DNA of 64,000 nt from Gnetum montanum (Eukaryota; Streptophyta; Gnetopsida; Gnetales; Gnetaceae), in the NCBI GenBank assembly GCA_015680685.1, contig MNCI01020774.1, forward strand, positions 156,880-220,879, read 5' to 3'. A model generated the notes under the pieces. That model made no database searches, was not told where the DNA came from, and saw only the letters and a list, made by a program, of their open reading frames with translations. Below, piece after piece: positions 21,097-32,599 of the stretch (positions within the stretch are counted from its first letter, which is position 1; each line of letters opens with the position of its first letter). Both the position numbers and the translations under genes were made by a program.

Positions 21097-21899
21097 TGAT
21101 GTGACGCGATATCGCATGGGCCGCGATATCGCATCCATCGTGATATTGCAGTCTGCCGCAATGTCTATAAATAAGAAGTAGCTCTCCCTTGTTTCATAAT
21201 TAGAGTTTAGATTGTAGTGAAACTCTGGCAGTTTGATCCCTCCAGAGTTAGATTATTTTTCCAGTGTCTGCCCGCAGTGTCGTGAATGTAATTGTATGGC
21301 ATTCTTTATTTGAGTGTGACGTACTTGAACACGCACATGACCAACAATAAAGATCGAGATTACTTCATCATTGTAGCATTCACTTTGCTATTTATTTGTT
21401 TGTTTATTTATTTAATTGTTATTTACTATTTTCTCTCTCACCCTTAAACTCCTAGAATGCAGAACAAGTACGACTTAATTACAAGCATTTAAGTGTGACT
21501 ACTTGGTATCCCAGTGGCGTACCTAGGATCTACGCTTGGTAATCCCAGTGTTAGTCATGCACAAGGTCCAAGATGTATACGGATGATCAAGGAATTGTCT
21601 GCTCATCGCACTTAGGCTAGATTAGAATTTCTTACCTTTTCCTCCTAGCTTAGCTTAGTTAATATTATTTCCCAATGCCTTCAAGAGTAGCATTAGAATT
21701 AGGAACACATCATACACATCACTCTGGACTAAACCATACGTGAAAAAGCTCATAACTAGTCCAAGTGGGAAGACAGTGAACTGCAACCTAAGGTTAACGA
21801 TCTAGGTTCCACAGCTAGTCCATCTGCGGAGTTTGACTGGATCACGCGTGCTACGCTCGTTTCGTATGGTTGAGTGTAGGGGTACCTCGCCACTCATCA
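21097..21899 (+). repeat. 5' LTR of element 3
   Basis: 803 bp from TGATGTGACGCG to CACTCATCA. U3 has three spaced GCGATATCGC-like palindromes before TATAAATAAG at about 21167. It shares its whole sequence with the LTRs at 28917, 50138, 51108, 58400 and 59764. Confidence 0.9.
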
Positions 21900-21900
21900 T

Positions 21901-21918
21901 TGGCATCATTGCCGGGGA
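21901..21918 (+). promoter_or_regulatory. Primer binding site, tRNA-Asp type (Athila)
   Basis: TGGCATCATTGCCGGGGA, one base behind the LTR, is three changes from the TGGCGCCGTTGCCGGGGA site used by Athila-type elements. Confidence 0.75.
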
Positions 21919-22030
21919 CGGTGCTAGTTATCTAGATTAGTTATATCATACAAGGTCGCTGTAAAGAACTTAACGATATATCTCTTAGAAAGAAGTAATT
22001 ATAAAAATTCACATAAATTCACACACAACA

Positions 22031-24012
22031 ATGCCTCTCCTACAAGAGCACAATAATGCCACAGTTAGTGAGGAAGTTCATTGGAGGACCAACGAACTAT
22101 ATGATAATGAAGATTGGAGTATACAACCTGAGGTAGGGGTTTCTTATAAACATGAACAAAAAAAATGTCATCCCAACACACGAAAGCCTAACTTACCTGA
22201 TGACGATGAACCCCCACTGGCCACTACAAGCTTAACGAAAATACAGGAGGCTGTTCGAATCTCACGTAGGCATCGTAAAGAGAGTCGTCTACCCAGGTTC
22301 GATTTAAACAATTTTCCTAAATTTTTAGGAGGCTATGACTTAGATCCACATCAACATTTACAAGCCTTCTACGATGCCTACACATGGAATAACATTGATA
22401 ACGGTTGGCAAAAACTTCAGCTCCTTCCTATGACACTCATTGACCAAGCAAAAGTATGGTATAGACCGTTAAAACCAAATTCAATACGATGCTGGTCAAC
22501 AATGGTAGAAGTCTTTAACAAAAAATATCAAACCTATGCAAGAGTGTCTGCCTTGAGGAAACAAATCCAAGAATGGAAACAAGCAAAACACGAACCCTTG
22601 AACATGGCCTTAGAAAGATATTATGTACTATTAAACAACTGTCCAAGCCATGGGTTTTCCGAGGAAAGGCTAATGTACCATATCATTGATGGGCTACGTA
22701 ATGAAACAAGAGAAACCTTAGGAGTGTATGCCCAAGGTCAACTATACGATCTACAAACCCATCAAATCCAAGAGCTTATTAAGCGGGTAGCAAAAGAAGA
22801 AGGAGAATTAGCTTGATGGGAGAGTGTTGAAAAACATCAATGAGACTAAAATCTTAACTTAACAAAGGTCCACGATCATAAAAAGGAGAAATCAACAAAT
22901 ATCAAGGTGGAAACATCATCTTTGCCAATACAACAATCGTTAGAAGAAGCTGAGGCAAAGATCAATAAGATGTTGGATTGGATGTATCAAAAGTGTGGAG
23001 AATGTGTCAACAACATTGGGATAGAGTTTTGACAACCTAAGAAGTAGTACGAAAAATTAGACATTCGGAAAAGAAGAATGAAGGGAATAAACGCCCAACT
23101 GCCAATCATACGTATGAATGAAACATATTCCTGTACAATCACCCCAAGGGCTAATGCCCAATATTGTTACATTTACATGAGCATTGGGGAAACACGCTAC
23201 ATCTAGAGTTCATACAGAGATACTGTGTTTGATCATAGTGGCAACAATCCCAGTCGTGGGGGAGACCACCCTTAGACTAGAGGCACCCTTCATATTTTCC
23301 GAATCTAAATGCTTATCACGTCCAACATCCTATTTCTCCAACTGGGCCACCACACTTTATCTCACCATAGTACTATTCTCCACAATACTATCAACCCATA
23401 CCTCCAACACAACCACCACCTTATGCATCCTATATTCCTCCTAAATTTCAAAATTCTCATCCTTTCCCTCCTTCCACAGTTTCACCAATTGTTCCTAAGG
23501 TGTTTGTGCCATAGCAACAGCCCATGAACAACACTTGTGCTACTCCTACTAACAGCAGTGAAAAGCCTCCTCAACATCCAAAGCGCCCCTTCTTTAAACA
23601 TGGTCGTAAGAAGGGACAACATAATTTAGAGGCCACTGCATCTTCCAACCCAACACAAGTCCCACATTGTGGTGCACCCTTATCTTTGAACCCAACACCT
23701 CATGTAACTTCATCAAGGCCACCAACTTACACTCCAACAACCATAAGGCCCAATGAACACAACCACGGGAGGCATCCACCTAATCCTTACATACCATCTA
23801 ATGGTCACAAATACCATAGTGGGTCAACTCATTATCTGGGAACTACATCGTATAAAGTGCCGCACTATGCTTATCATAATGAAGTGTGTGAACCCCGAGG
23901 GGATAAGTATGACCGGGCCCCAATACTTTCAACATGCAAGGATCCTCATCTTCCATTTATTAATCCTTGCCATCCTCAACCGATTAGTTATGGGGGATAT
24001 CCCCCATTCTAA
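22031..24012 (+). pseudogene. Gag of element 3
   Basis: Opens at ATG 22031 with MPLLQEHNNATVSEEVHW. 22031-22816 is intact for 261 residues. The capsid-like core covers residues ~90-250 (FPKFLGGYDLDPHQHLQAFY; VWYRPLKPNSIRCWSTMVEV; HIIDGLRNETRETLGVYAQG). Then stops break it (first TGA at 22814). A degenerate knuckle region follows at about 23110-23180, then a Pro/His-rich tail ending YGGYPPF at 24012. The homologous tail of element 5b ends at the same motif, so this is the natural gag end in the pol-less family. Gag would form the particle that packages the RNA. Confidence 0.8.
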
Positions 24013-25390
24013 TAACAAGCACGATTAATAAATATTTTTCATTTTCTTTGATTTTACAACTTTTTGTTTTCCAATTTTTCATTTTTCAACTTTTTGTTTA
24101 TCTTTTTATCTTTTTTATGTTTTTGTCTTTTTACGTTTTTGTAAGTAATCTCATATATGAATAAAACATTCATGTGGATCATTGGTTGAGGTGTGTTCTA
24201 TGTTATTAAGTCATGAGTGATCAATTATTTGGAACAGTGAGCTCATTACACCCACTCATCCATTCTACAAATAAGAGGTTCTATCCGAGGGTACAATGAT
24301 ATTCTTGAAAGTTTTAAACTTAACATGAATTTTGTCTTCATTGTACCTAGAATGAAGAAGGATGAACCAAGAGGGAATGATAAGGGTGTGACATCAAGGG
24401 GACTTGCGGATTCTCTTTGGTAATGACTGTGGGTGTTATCATGCAATGTGGTCATACTAAGATCCTTGTAGATCTAATGAAAAATGGGAGTAAGAGTAAT
24501 CAAAAGGGCACTCAAAATCAAACGTTGTTCTAGGGGTCCCACTGGAAAGACATGCACCCATGCCTAAAGGTTGGCGGATTCTCTGGATTCAGTAAAGTGA
24601 AAAAAAAAAGAAAAAAAAAACGAAGTGCCATAAAATTAAAATCACTCCTCCCTTGTACTAAACGCCAAGGATCGTACGCCTTGTTGTTCTAGTATTCTCA
24701 TAGTTGCTCGTCATGGGATGAAACAATGCGATGCCACTAATTAGAGGAATGGGCTTGGTCCTGATCTTGGAATGATGGGTTAATGACACTTTAATCATGT
24801 TTTACACAAAGGATTCATTGTGCCCTGGGTCAGTTACCTCATGTCCCAATCTCTACAATCCCTTTCTATAATTCATCTCATCTCACTGTTCGTGTAATTG
24901 TAGCTCGTGTCCCATGTAGCATAGAATTTTCATCTCATTCTGGTGATATTTACATGTGTGTGTTTTCTGTAGTTAGTGTGGATTACCTTTAAACCTTCTA
25001 GTGCCCACAGACACTTTAAGTGTGGTTACACAAGGGCATAATAGGTTGAAACCTGCTTTGGGGAGGACCCACTTGTGTAATTTTTTGTAATCTTCACTGA
25101 TTCTCTAGCTCAAACACACAATTTCTCACCCTCAGCTTAATTTTTCAATTGATTTTCCTTCCCTACCATTATCCCTCTAAATTTTAACATTCCAATGTAC
25201 TATTACATTTCCTTTTTTCGTAACCGCCAAATTTTTATTGCTAAATTTCACATCATTATCATTAAGAGTGCCTCTCGAATCAATGAAATTACCCTAGGAT
25301 ATCTTAATACTTGCCCATGTCCTCAATTTCCAACATTAATTTCAAGAAAATCATTAAAAAATTCGGTATTTTTCATGTGTCTCACATCAC
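24013..25390. other. Noncoding spacer between gag and env-like ORF, element 3
   Basis: About 1.4 kb with no coding motif, but conserved with 53574-54960 (element 5b) almost base for base over long stretches, and in part with 40500-41500 read backwards in element 4 (gaaacctgctttggggaggacccact type text). T-rich runs at 24040-24150 and an A-rich run at 24600-24620 are present. Confidence 0.7.
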
Positions 25391-25394
25391 TAGG

Positions 25395-25490
25395 GATGAG
25401 ATAGCGTGTACGCGATATCACGTCCCACATGATATCGCATACGCGATGTACTGTACACGATATAGTGTCCTATTTATGTATAAATAGGAA
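25395..25490 (+). promoter_or_regulatory. Candidate internal promoter before the env-like ORF (element 3)
   Basis: Four GATATC-type words (CGCGATATCA, GATATCGC, ACGCGATG, ACGATATAG) stand directly upstream of TATAAATAGG at 25479-25488. This copies the layout of the LTR U3 in the same element. Element 5b has the TATA box at the same place (54996-55005). Confidence 0.6.
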
Positions 25491-25884
25491 CCCCTGCCGC
25501 AACACTTAGCATAATTTTGCCATTCACGCAGGGGGAGTTTTTGAAATTTTTCTCTATGGCTTGTAATTGCGTTACCCTTGCTTTTTCACTCATATCTCGC
25601 TCACTAGTGCTCCGATTTTAATCCTGTTTGAACCTACTTGAACCTGGAGTGTTTAGTTTAGTCGTGGAGGAGAGACACTTACCGAAAGTGCTTAACATTT
25701 TTGAAATTTATCATCGTCCAAAGGACATAAATTAGGGTAATTAACACTAACACTTAGAATAATTGTGCCAAAAATCATATGACCTTAGGTACACCGGGAG
25801 ATTAAAATAAAAACCACCTAAGTCACAAGACCCATTATTACATTTTTCGGGCACGATCACACGTTATAACATAAGATCTTCAAT

Positions 25885-25955
25885 TAAGGCAAGTAGTAAG
25901 GTATAAATTGACTTTGAAAATAACCTTACTAATGCTTGATCCGTGTGATTGTAGA
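25885..25955 (+). promoter_or_regulatory. Splice-acceptor-like leader of the env-like ORF (element 3)
   Basis: Contains CTTACTAATG (branch-point-like) and GTGTGATTGTAG immediately before the start codon at 25956. It is conserved with 47106-47177 and 55409-55472. Confidence 0.6.
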
Positions 25956-28745
25956 ATGACCCTGAAACATGCACAACCAGAGGGTTCTGTTCAAGGTGAA
26001 GCGAAACAATCTCGGAGAGGTGGAAGACAAGGCCCTGCCGAACAACATACAAAATAGGAGGTGCAATCATTCAGCATCCATCAAGAAGAACCTCCTACTA
26101 GACGATCTGAGCAGGCAGAAGGAGGTGCTGCTGCTATGCCTGAACCGGGACAACAACTCACATTGCCCCCGGAGTGTGTTCAAGCTATCCGTGAGAAGTC
26201 CACATTCGCTGTGATGATTATGGAGCTAAACTTCGAATCTTTTGTAGAGTTCACTCCTAAGGCTGTTAGGGATCACCTCAAGTGGTCTTCCTTATGGCCT
26301 GTCCTCTCTAAAAGCGATTCCTGGTACTTAGCTGAAACATACCAGTTCTGGCACAATAGGGAGCAAGGCACCACAGTTAACATTTGTGGTGTGACAGTTG
26401 ATTTCTCTGCATAAGCTATTTCAGAAGTGTTAAACGATCTGAACATGGGGCCTCATGTTTCTTGGTTATCTACCCATTTAGACCCTGATGTGTAAAAGGA
26501 TTGGTTAGGAAAGGCTTATGGCAAAGATAAAGCTTTTGGAGAATTGATGACAGAAGAGAGAGTTTATTTCAAAATTGGAACTTATCACCTCTTTCCCACA
26601 AAGGGCCTCAAAAGAATATCAATGTATGCAGCTAGAGGATGTGCAGTGTTGATGGGAAAGGTTAACACTAACCTTCCCCATCTATATTTGACAGAGATCC
26701 TAAGGTGATTTGAAGAATGGAAGTTAGGGAAGATGGCGTTGCCCTTCCCCTATCTTATCAGAAAACTATGCTAACGGGCTGGCATTCGGGGGTACACTAA
26801 TGATGTCCTCTAAAAAGCCCAGAATTCTTCTTATGCTAAATTGTTAAAGGCATCAACTCCAAGAAAGAGCACTGGCAAAGGGCTAAGTCCAGATGAAGAA
26901 GAAGAATAGATGACTAGACCACCTGCAACTCAACTTGTAGGACCCAGTCAACCACCAACCACAGGTCCCAGCCAACAACAAGAAGTAGGGCCTAGCACAG
27001 GTCAGGATCAACTACCACCGTCGCAACACTACAAACCGTCAATGAGCCATCTAAGGACCATCGCTGAGACAGTCAATTGGGGAAGTCATGATGATGCAAA
27101 CCTCTTCCACGTCATCGATGATGTCAATCAGCCTACTATTTCATTAGATCGCACAAGGGGTGAACTATCAATTCAAACAAGAGGAGGGGAAAGCATATGG
27201 TCACAACAGATCTCAGGAAACATGGCATCTTTTTAAGTGCAGTTAGAGACTGGTGAAGGGGCCACTGTGGTGGTCATACAACACTAGAATTTCGCGGGAG
27301 CTGCAGAAGTGATTGTAGATCACATCAAAGAATCTTTCAATGTACCTATTGTGCCACTGGTAGATCTCTCAGGAGCACAAGATGCTCAAACTCTTGCTAG
27401 GACCTCAATGACTTCTGTAGAACATGAGGATGCACTTGATAGATTGCTTTAAATAGGGCAAGTGATGACGTCCTTGTTTGACATCCCCCAGGATGTAACA
27501 ACAATTCAATCAGACCTCATTTCCACAAAGGGGAAGCTAGTCATATCCGAAGTAAGGGCCAAGCATGTTGAAGAAAAAGTGCAAAAATTACAAGAGCAGC
27601 TCGTAGCCTTACAAGCAGCACAACAAGATCCTCTATAATTTGTTCCCGCAGACCAGCTAGAAAATTTTAGAATGGAGCAACTAGCAAAATTAATAGCAAA
27701 GAATAAGAAGGTGGTAGGAGAAAAGGAGACAATTGTTTGGGATGCCTCCGCATCACAGGCTCAAGCCCATGTGCATCTTAAGGCACTTAAGGCCTTAGAA
27801 GAAGAGCATAAGAAGTTGGTTCCAGATAACCGTCAGTTGACCTCTGTGGAGAAACAAAAGAATGTTCTTGATGAACACTTTCATCAGCTATGAGAACAAT
27901 TCAATTGGATCAACCGAGATGTAAGCCGTTTATCCAGAGAGAATCAAACCCTCTCAATGGAGGAGGTATGCGCTATTCGCCAAAAATCAACAATTGAGAT
28001 AAGTGTATGGCAGAATGAGGCTAAATGACACGAGAAGCTAAAGGAGCATTTCCGTGATTAGGTGGGGATGTATAAACAAATCCTAGAGAAGGAGATCCAT
28101 ATGGCCAAGGCTCAAATCAACACTATCAGTGCTCAACACACTGATTGGAGGGCCATATTAGACACTTACACCTTCGCCCACCAAGTGAAAGTTAAAAATC
28201 AGGACCTGCAGATCCAGAACTTGATAAAATATATGGAGTTGGCAAACCTTTAATATGCCAACCTTGCCATGTTAATAGCAAGGCACCCAAGAATAGAGCT
28301 TGAGCAGCAGGTAGCTTCCACCCATCTCAAATATGAGGTAGAATTTGCAAAACACAAGAAGCTGGTTGAAAAATTGGATGTTGCAAATTTTAAACTCGAG
28401 GTGGTAAAAGCAAGCTACCAAGGACAGAAATATGTAGCAACCGACTTGGCTCGATGGCTAACATAGCTTCACAAATATAAAGACAAAGCCAGAGCCTATG
28501 AAGAGGAATGACAGGTGTTCGCGGCGTGGTATGTCAAAGCTAATCAAATGTTCCTACAACTACCTTGTCCATGGGAGGTGCCAACTCCATCAAACATCAG
28601 AACACTCACATGGACGACACAAGATCCTCGGACCAAAGAGGAGAAGCTCTAGGCCATACTTCAACGCCATCAAGCTTCAAAGCCTGGAGCACATGACAAA
28701 GGGAAAGAACCCATGGAGGAGCCACCGCCACCAGGAACTACATGA
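25956..28745 (+). pseudogene. Env-position ORF with coiled coil, element 3
   Basis: About 925 codons, broken by several stops. The N-terminal ~100 residues are basic and Gln-rich. A conserved domain follows (ELNFESFVEFTPKAVRDHLK; FWHNREQGTTVNICGVTVDF; FGELMTEERVYFKIGTYHLF; GCAVLMGKVNTNLPHLYLTEI). It resembles the putative plant transposon protein domain found in the env position of Athila elements. A Pro/Gln-rich linker comes next (about 26910-27030), then a long Glu/Lys/Gln-rich heptad-like C-terminus (27480-28480), probably a coiled coil. It ends EEPPPPGTT-like at 28745. I see no signal peptide or membrane segment, so true envelope function is not supported. Confidence 0.75.
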
Positions 28746-28905
28746 GTTCCCATTTTTTGTAGTTGTAGCATTTTTTCTGTGTTGTGTCTTTCCACATTGT
28801 AGAATTATTTTATTTTATTTTTTTTAGTTAATAATCCCATACCTATCCACTGTGTAATCAATGGAACTTGTTCTCTTTGTAACTTGAGAACGAGTTCTTA
28901 TTTAG

Positions 28906-28916
28906 TCGTGGGGGTA
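28906..28916 (+). promoter_or_regulatory. Polypurine tract of element 3
   Basis: GTCGTGGGGGTA directly precedes the 3' LTR. The same run precedes the LTRs at 50138 and 58400, and 36638 on the minus strand. Confidence 0.75.
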
Positions 28917-29575
28917 TGATGGGACGCGATATTGCATGGGCTACGATATCACGTCTTCCCTATGATATCGCGTACATGATATCGCAGTCCACCACAATGT
29001 CTATAAATAAGAAGCAGCTCTCCCTTGTTTCACAATTAGAGTTTAGATTGTAGTGAAACTCTGGCAGTTTGATCCCTCCAAAGTTAGATTATTTTTCCAG
29101 TGTCTACCCGCAGTGTGGTGAATGTAATTGTANCGCGGAACGAGTACGACTTGATTACGAGCATTTAAGTGTGACTACTTGGTATCCCAGTGGCGTACCT
29201 AAGATCTGCGCTTGGTAATCCTAGTGGTAGTCATGCACGAGGTCCAAGATGTGTATGGATGATCAAGGAATTGTCTGCTCGTCGCACTTAGGCTAGATTA
29301 GAATTTCTTACCTTTTCCTCCTAGCTTAGCTTAGTTAATATTATTTCCCACTACCTTCAGGAGTAGCGTTAGAATTAGGAATACATCATACACCTCACTC
29401 TGGACTAAACCATACGTGACAAAGCTAATAACTAGTCCAAGTGGGAAGACAGTGAACTGCAACCTAAGGTTAACGATCTAGGTGCCACAGCTAGTCCGTC
29501 TGCGGAGTTCAACCAAATCACACGTGCTACGCTCGTTTCGTATGGTTGAGTGTAGGGGTACCTTGCCACTCATCA
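28917..29575 (+). repeat. 3' LTR of element 3, with assembly gap
   Basis: Begins TGATGGGACGCG and ends CATCA. It matches the 5' LTR except that roughly 180 bp is absent at the N (29133). Confidence 0.85.
29133..29133. other. Assembly gap (single N) in the 3' LTR of element 3
   Basis: Comparison with the 5' LTR shows the sequence between aatgtaattgta and cgcggaacgagtacg is missing here. Confidence 0.85.
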
Positions 29576-30049
29576 CCTAGGCTTTTATCTTTGTTTTTCT
29601 AATAAATATGAATTGTTCATGCTTGTAACTAGAGAGAGTTGAAAGAGGAGATGTTATGAATTTCATGTGTGAACTTGAGTAAGAGAACAAAGAACACATT
29701 AAATGAGTACATGGATGTTGTAGGTTTAAGTTCAATTATGTAGGCCTATGTATTATAGTCCTACTTCTGAGTTGAGATCTTAGTTCTAGGTTGTGGAAGA
29801 TATTCTCTAATAGTTGTGTCTTACATTGAGAACAATCATTTTCTGATTGTAGAGCCTCTTTCTCTGCAACATTATTGAGTGTTTTGAGAGGTTTTGGATG
29901 GTTTGTGAGTTTTGAAAACCCTATTGTAATCTCTCTTTTGAATAATTGAAGATAGCTAGTTTTCTTGTTTTCTAGAAAATAATGTATCATTTCATAATAT
30001 CTTGATTTAGTATTTCAAGGTGATTTAATATTGGAGTGAACCTACTCCA
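29576..30049 (+). repeat. 3' LTR of element 2, second part (starting with CCTAG copy)
   Basis: Resumes after the target duplication and aligns with 15433-15906 of the 5' LTR, including gagagagttgaaagaggagatg-type text. It ends CCTACTCCA at 30049. Confidence 0.85.
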
Positions 30050-30600
30050 CAAGTCAAAGATACTAATAAAAATCTCATCTATTTTCTTCATACCATGATT
30101 CATAAAATCCAACATAATGGGTACATTCAACTATCCCATGCTCTTTGGGTCTACAATACCACTTTTTGTGTAGCTACTGGTCATACCCCATATTTTCTAA
30201 CCTCTAGTTCTGAGGTAGTCTTCCCAATTGAGCTTCATATTTCATCTCTCCATGTTGCTATTCATGATTGGTATTTAGATCACAATAATAACCATATGCA
30301 ATGCATTAAGTTGAATCTTATTGAAGAACAATGATAAGCTACTCTTTAACATCTACATGAACATTAAATAGATATTCAACATCATCACTCTACACATATC
30401 AGAATCAACAAGATTCATAAAAGTGATTTATTCCTTTGCCATTTTCCAAACTCCAAAGATAAGAAGTTCTCCCCCAACTAGCAAGATCTTTTTCTAGTGG
30501 TTCAATCTATGCAAATGATGCTTATATTCTATTTTATTTGGAAGGACATTAGTTTCCAGATACCGTTAACAAAAGCTTCCTAAGTGCTACTATATGTAGC
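30050..30600 (+). pseudogene. Integrase fragment of the old Ty3/gypsy element (right half)
   Basis: Continues the frame broken at 14897: VKDTNKNLIYFLHTMI, then SHALWVYNTTFCVATGHTPYFL and SEVVFPIELHISSLHV, all typical of the Ty3/gypsy integrase core end. It is followed by a C-terminal SKDKKFSPN...IWKDISFQIPL-like module near 30450-30570. The open part is 30095-30334. Confidence 0.75.
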
Positions 30601-30929
30601 TAGCTACTCTATTATAACATTGAACCCATTGAGACGAAATGTGTATTCTCCTAGTGTAGTTCACTTTTTATTAGCTCTTTTATACTATAGTGAGACATAT
30701 CTTATGTCAAGATAATAGGTTTTCTCAAAACCCAATTTTATTTTTCATTATTTTTCATACTACCTTTTCCTTTGTTTCTATCTTATATTTTACTATTTCT
30801 CTAGCTATTTTCTTCATATTTTCCTATGTTATATCACATTCTACTCTATGTTCTTAGCACAACTAATGAGGTTTTTGAGTGACTAAATATCTCATTACTT
30901 CATATAAGGGTATGACTAAGTGTATTATT
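30601..30929. other. Noncoding AT-rich stretch downstream of the old integrase
   Basis: No coding motif. Probably the 3' region of the old element. Confidence 0.3.
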
Positions 30930-31700
30930 GAGTGGGATAAGGACAAGTTACTTTGACAATATATATGATGTCCTTTTCAGTCACACATTATGTAGGATTT
31001 AGCCATGTCCCACTTTTTTGACGTAGCACCATCCTTATATAGGTGTATAAGTGATATTCTATTTTCTCCCCTTTCTTTTTTGCTCTTTATCTTTACATGT
31101 TAATAATTTTTTCTCTCTTATACTATATTTCTATCTTCTTCCTTTCATCCCTTCTCATTCATTCTCATTCCTCTCTATATTTAACATTGGTAAGGCTAGC
31201 CAAATAAGAGTCTCTATTCCAATGTAATGAGGGAGTGTTTATTGTAGAGTGATGTAAGAAGTATGAATATTCATATAAGTGAGGTAAAGGAGAGGTTAAT
31301 TTTAGGGAGTTAGCTGTGTTTCACCTCTACAAAATGGCATCCCACCATTGGTGTATTGATAATATCCCTAACATGCATTTTCCTTATTTATTATTTTCTG
31401 TTTTCACTTTCATTTATCTTCTTATCTTTCTTTATCTCTTTTTGTTTTCATGCTCTACATTGGTAAGTCCAAATGAGTATCTTTACTTTACTCCACTAAA
31501 TATGTGATTCAAAGGATTGAGTGGGTTAACAAGTGTTTCATTAAAATTTTTGTGTGCTTTTTGGGATCTAACCACACCCCACTTTTTCACATAGCACTCC
31601 ATCATAGGTTCATCAGTGATATCCCAAGCTTTTCTCCCCACTTTCTTGCTTTGTTTAAATCCTTTTATAGGCACCTAGTAGCTTGTGTCGTTTCATGATG
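30930..31700. repeat. Three diverged direct repeats, spacing about 260-305 bp
   Basis: The segment ...cccacttttttgacgtagcacc...gtgatat...tttctcccc recurs at about 31008, 31314 and 31576. The linking text acattggtaaggctagcc... recurs at 31186 and 31452. Divergence is high. Open frames inside are not conserved between units. Confidence 0.5.
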
Positions 31701-31799
31701 AATTCTCCTTCAAATTTTTAGTAATATTCATCAAGATGAAGCAATTTTGTACTCACTTTGGATTTTTTTTGCATAAGTTAAAGTTTTGGGTACATTCTA

Positions 31800-32538
31800 T
31801 GGCTTTTTTAACCTAAGTCATCTTCAACAATTCTAGTTTTGACATCTTGCATCATCAATAGTGTTCTTTCTGGTTCTTTTCCAATATTCATTAATGACAT
31901 CTCACATCATTTACAACATCATTGTCGATGATATTCTCAATTCTTAATTTCAAGATCTGGCATCATCTTCCACTACAATTCTAAGTTTAGATTTCTTAGC
32001 AGTTTGTTCTTGATGTACAACATCATTTTTTCATTTCACATCTTGGATTAATATTATTTTTTAAATTCAACATCACTTTCTACATTAGCTATATTTTCAA
32101 TATCTACTACAACTACACATCATTTCTGCTATCTAGAGCCTTCTAGCAGATTCTATGGACCCTAATGCATCATTTCTTCATGGTCTATGAGGCATTTATG
32201 ACCTATAAATAGGAAAGGACCCCTAAACAAAAAAGTATTGGTGGGTTGGAAGCTTAAAAGATTGGAAAAAATTTGGAAATCTTGGATGAAAAAGATCTTT
32301 TTGAAATAATAACTTTGCTTGTAACTACTTCTTTGACATATTAGAAATATCTATATGATTTTTTAACTATTTCAAGTTTCTTTAATTTTTCCCTTTTCAA
32401 CTAATACATTACATCTCCTTTGTATGGTCCTCTTAATGTATGGAAAATCTCATTCAATTTAAATCAATGCACAAATCTAATTCAATCTCTTTCTATTACA
32501 TCTTGTCATTTTTTCTAATTTGTAGCAATTATATCCAC

Positions 32539-32540
<2 letters not shown>
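31800..32540 (+). repeat. Candidate 3' LTR of the old Ty3/gypsy element
   Basis: A run of CATCAT/ACATCTT words at roughly 55-60 bp spacing (31837-32120) precedes a TATAAATAGG box at 32204-32213. This resembles a plant LTR promoter oriented like the integrase fragment upstream. Neither LTR edge could be fixed. Confidence 0.35.
32204..32213 (+). promoter_or_regulatory. TATA box of the candidate LTR
   Basis: CTATAAATAGG within gacctataaataggaaagg, downstream of repeated CATCAT words. Confidence 0.4.
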
Positions 32541-32542
<2 letters not shown>

Positions 32543-32581
<39 letters not shown>

Positions 32582-32598
32582 TGTGTGTGTGTGTGTGT
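32543..32598. repeat. Compound microsatellite (GA)n(GT)n
   Basis: About 18 GA units run straight into about 10 GT units. A 60-residue Arg/Glu open frame over it is an artefact of the repeat. Confidence 0.98.
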
Positions 32599-32599
32599 G

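Larger units (their letters stand above)
21097..29575 (+). mobile_element. Element 3: Athila-like element with gag and env-like ORF, no pol
   Basis: Complete insertion bounded by CCTAG. It has TGATG...CATCA LTRs, a tRNA-Asp type PBS, gag, a ~1.4 kb noncoding spacer, an internal TATA box, an env-position ORF with coiled coil, and a polypurine tract. Nothing resembling protease, RT or integrase lies between gag and the env-like ORF. It must have moved with enzymes of a relative such as elements 4 or 7. The 3' LTR is shortened by a contig gap at 29133. Confidence 0.9.
14898..30049 (+). mobile_element. Element 2: iMet-primed Ty3/gypsy retrotransposon, interrupted by element 3
   Basis: Two diverged LTRs of about 1 kb (14898-15906; 20599-21096 plus 29581-30049) flank a PBS like the initiator Met tRNA, gag with zinc knuckle, protease, RT, RNase H and integrase. 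Flanking five-base repeats are CAATT (14893-14897) and CAAGT (30050-30054). Removing the element with one repeat joins the surrounding integrase frame exactly, which supports the borders. Many in-frame stops, mostly at Trp, Gln and Arg codons, show it is long dead. No chromodomain is visible after the integrase. Confidence 0.85.
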
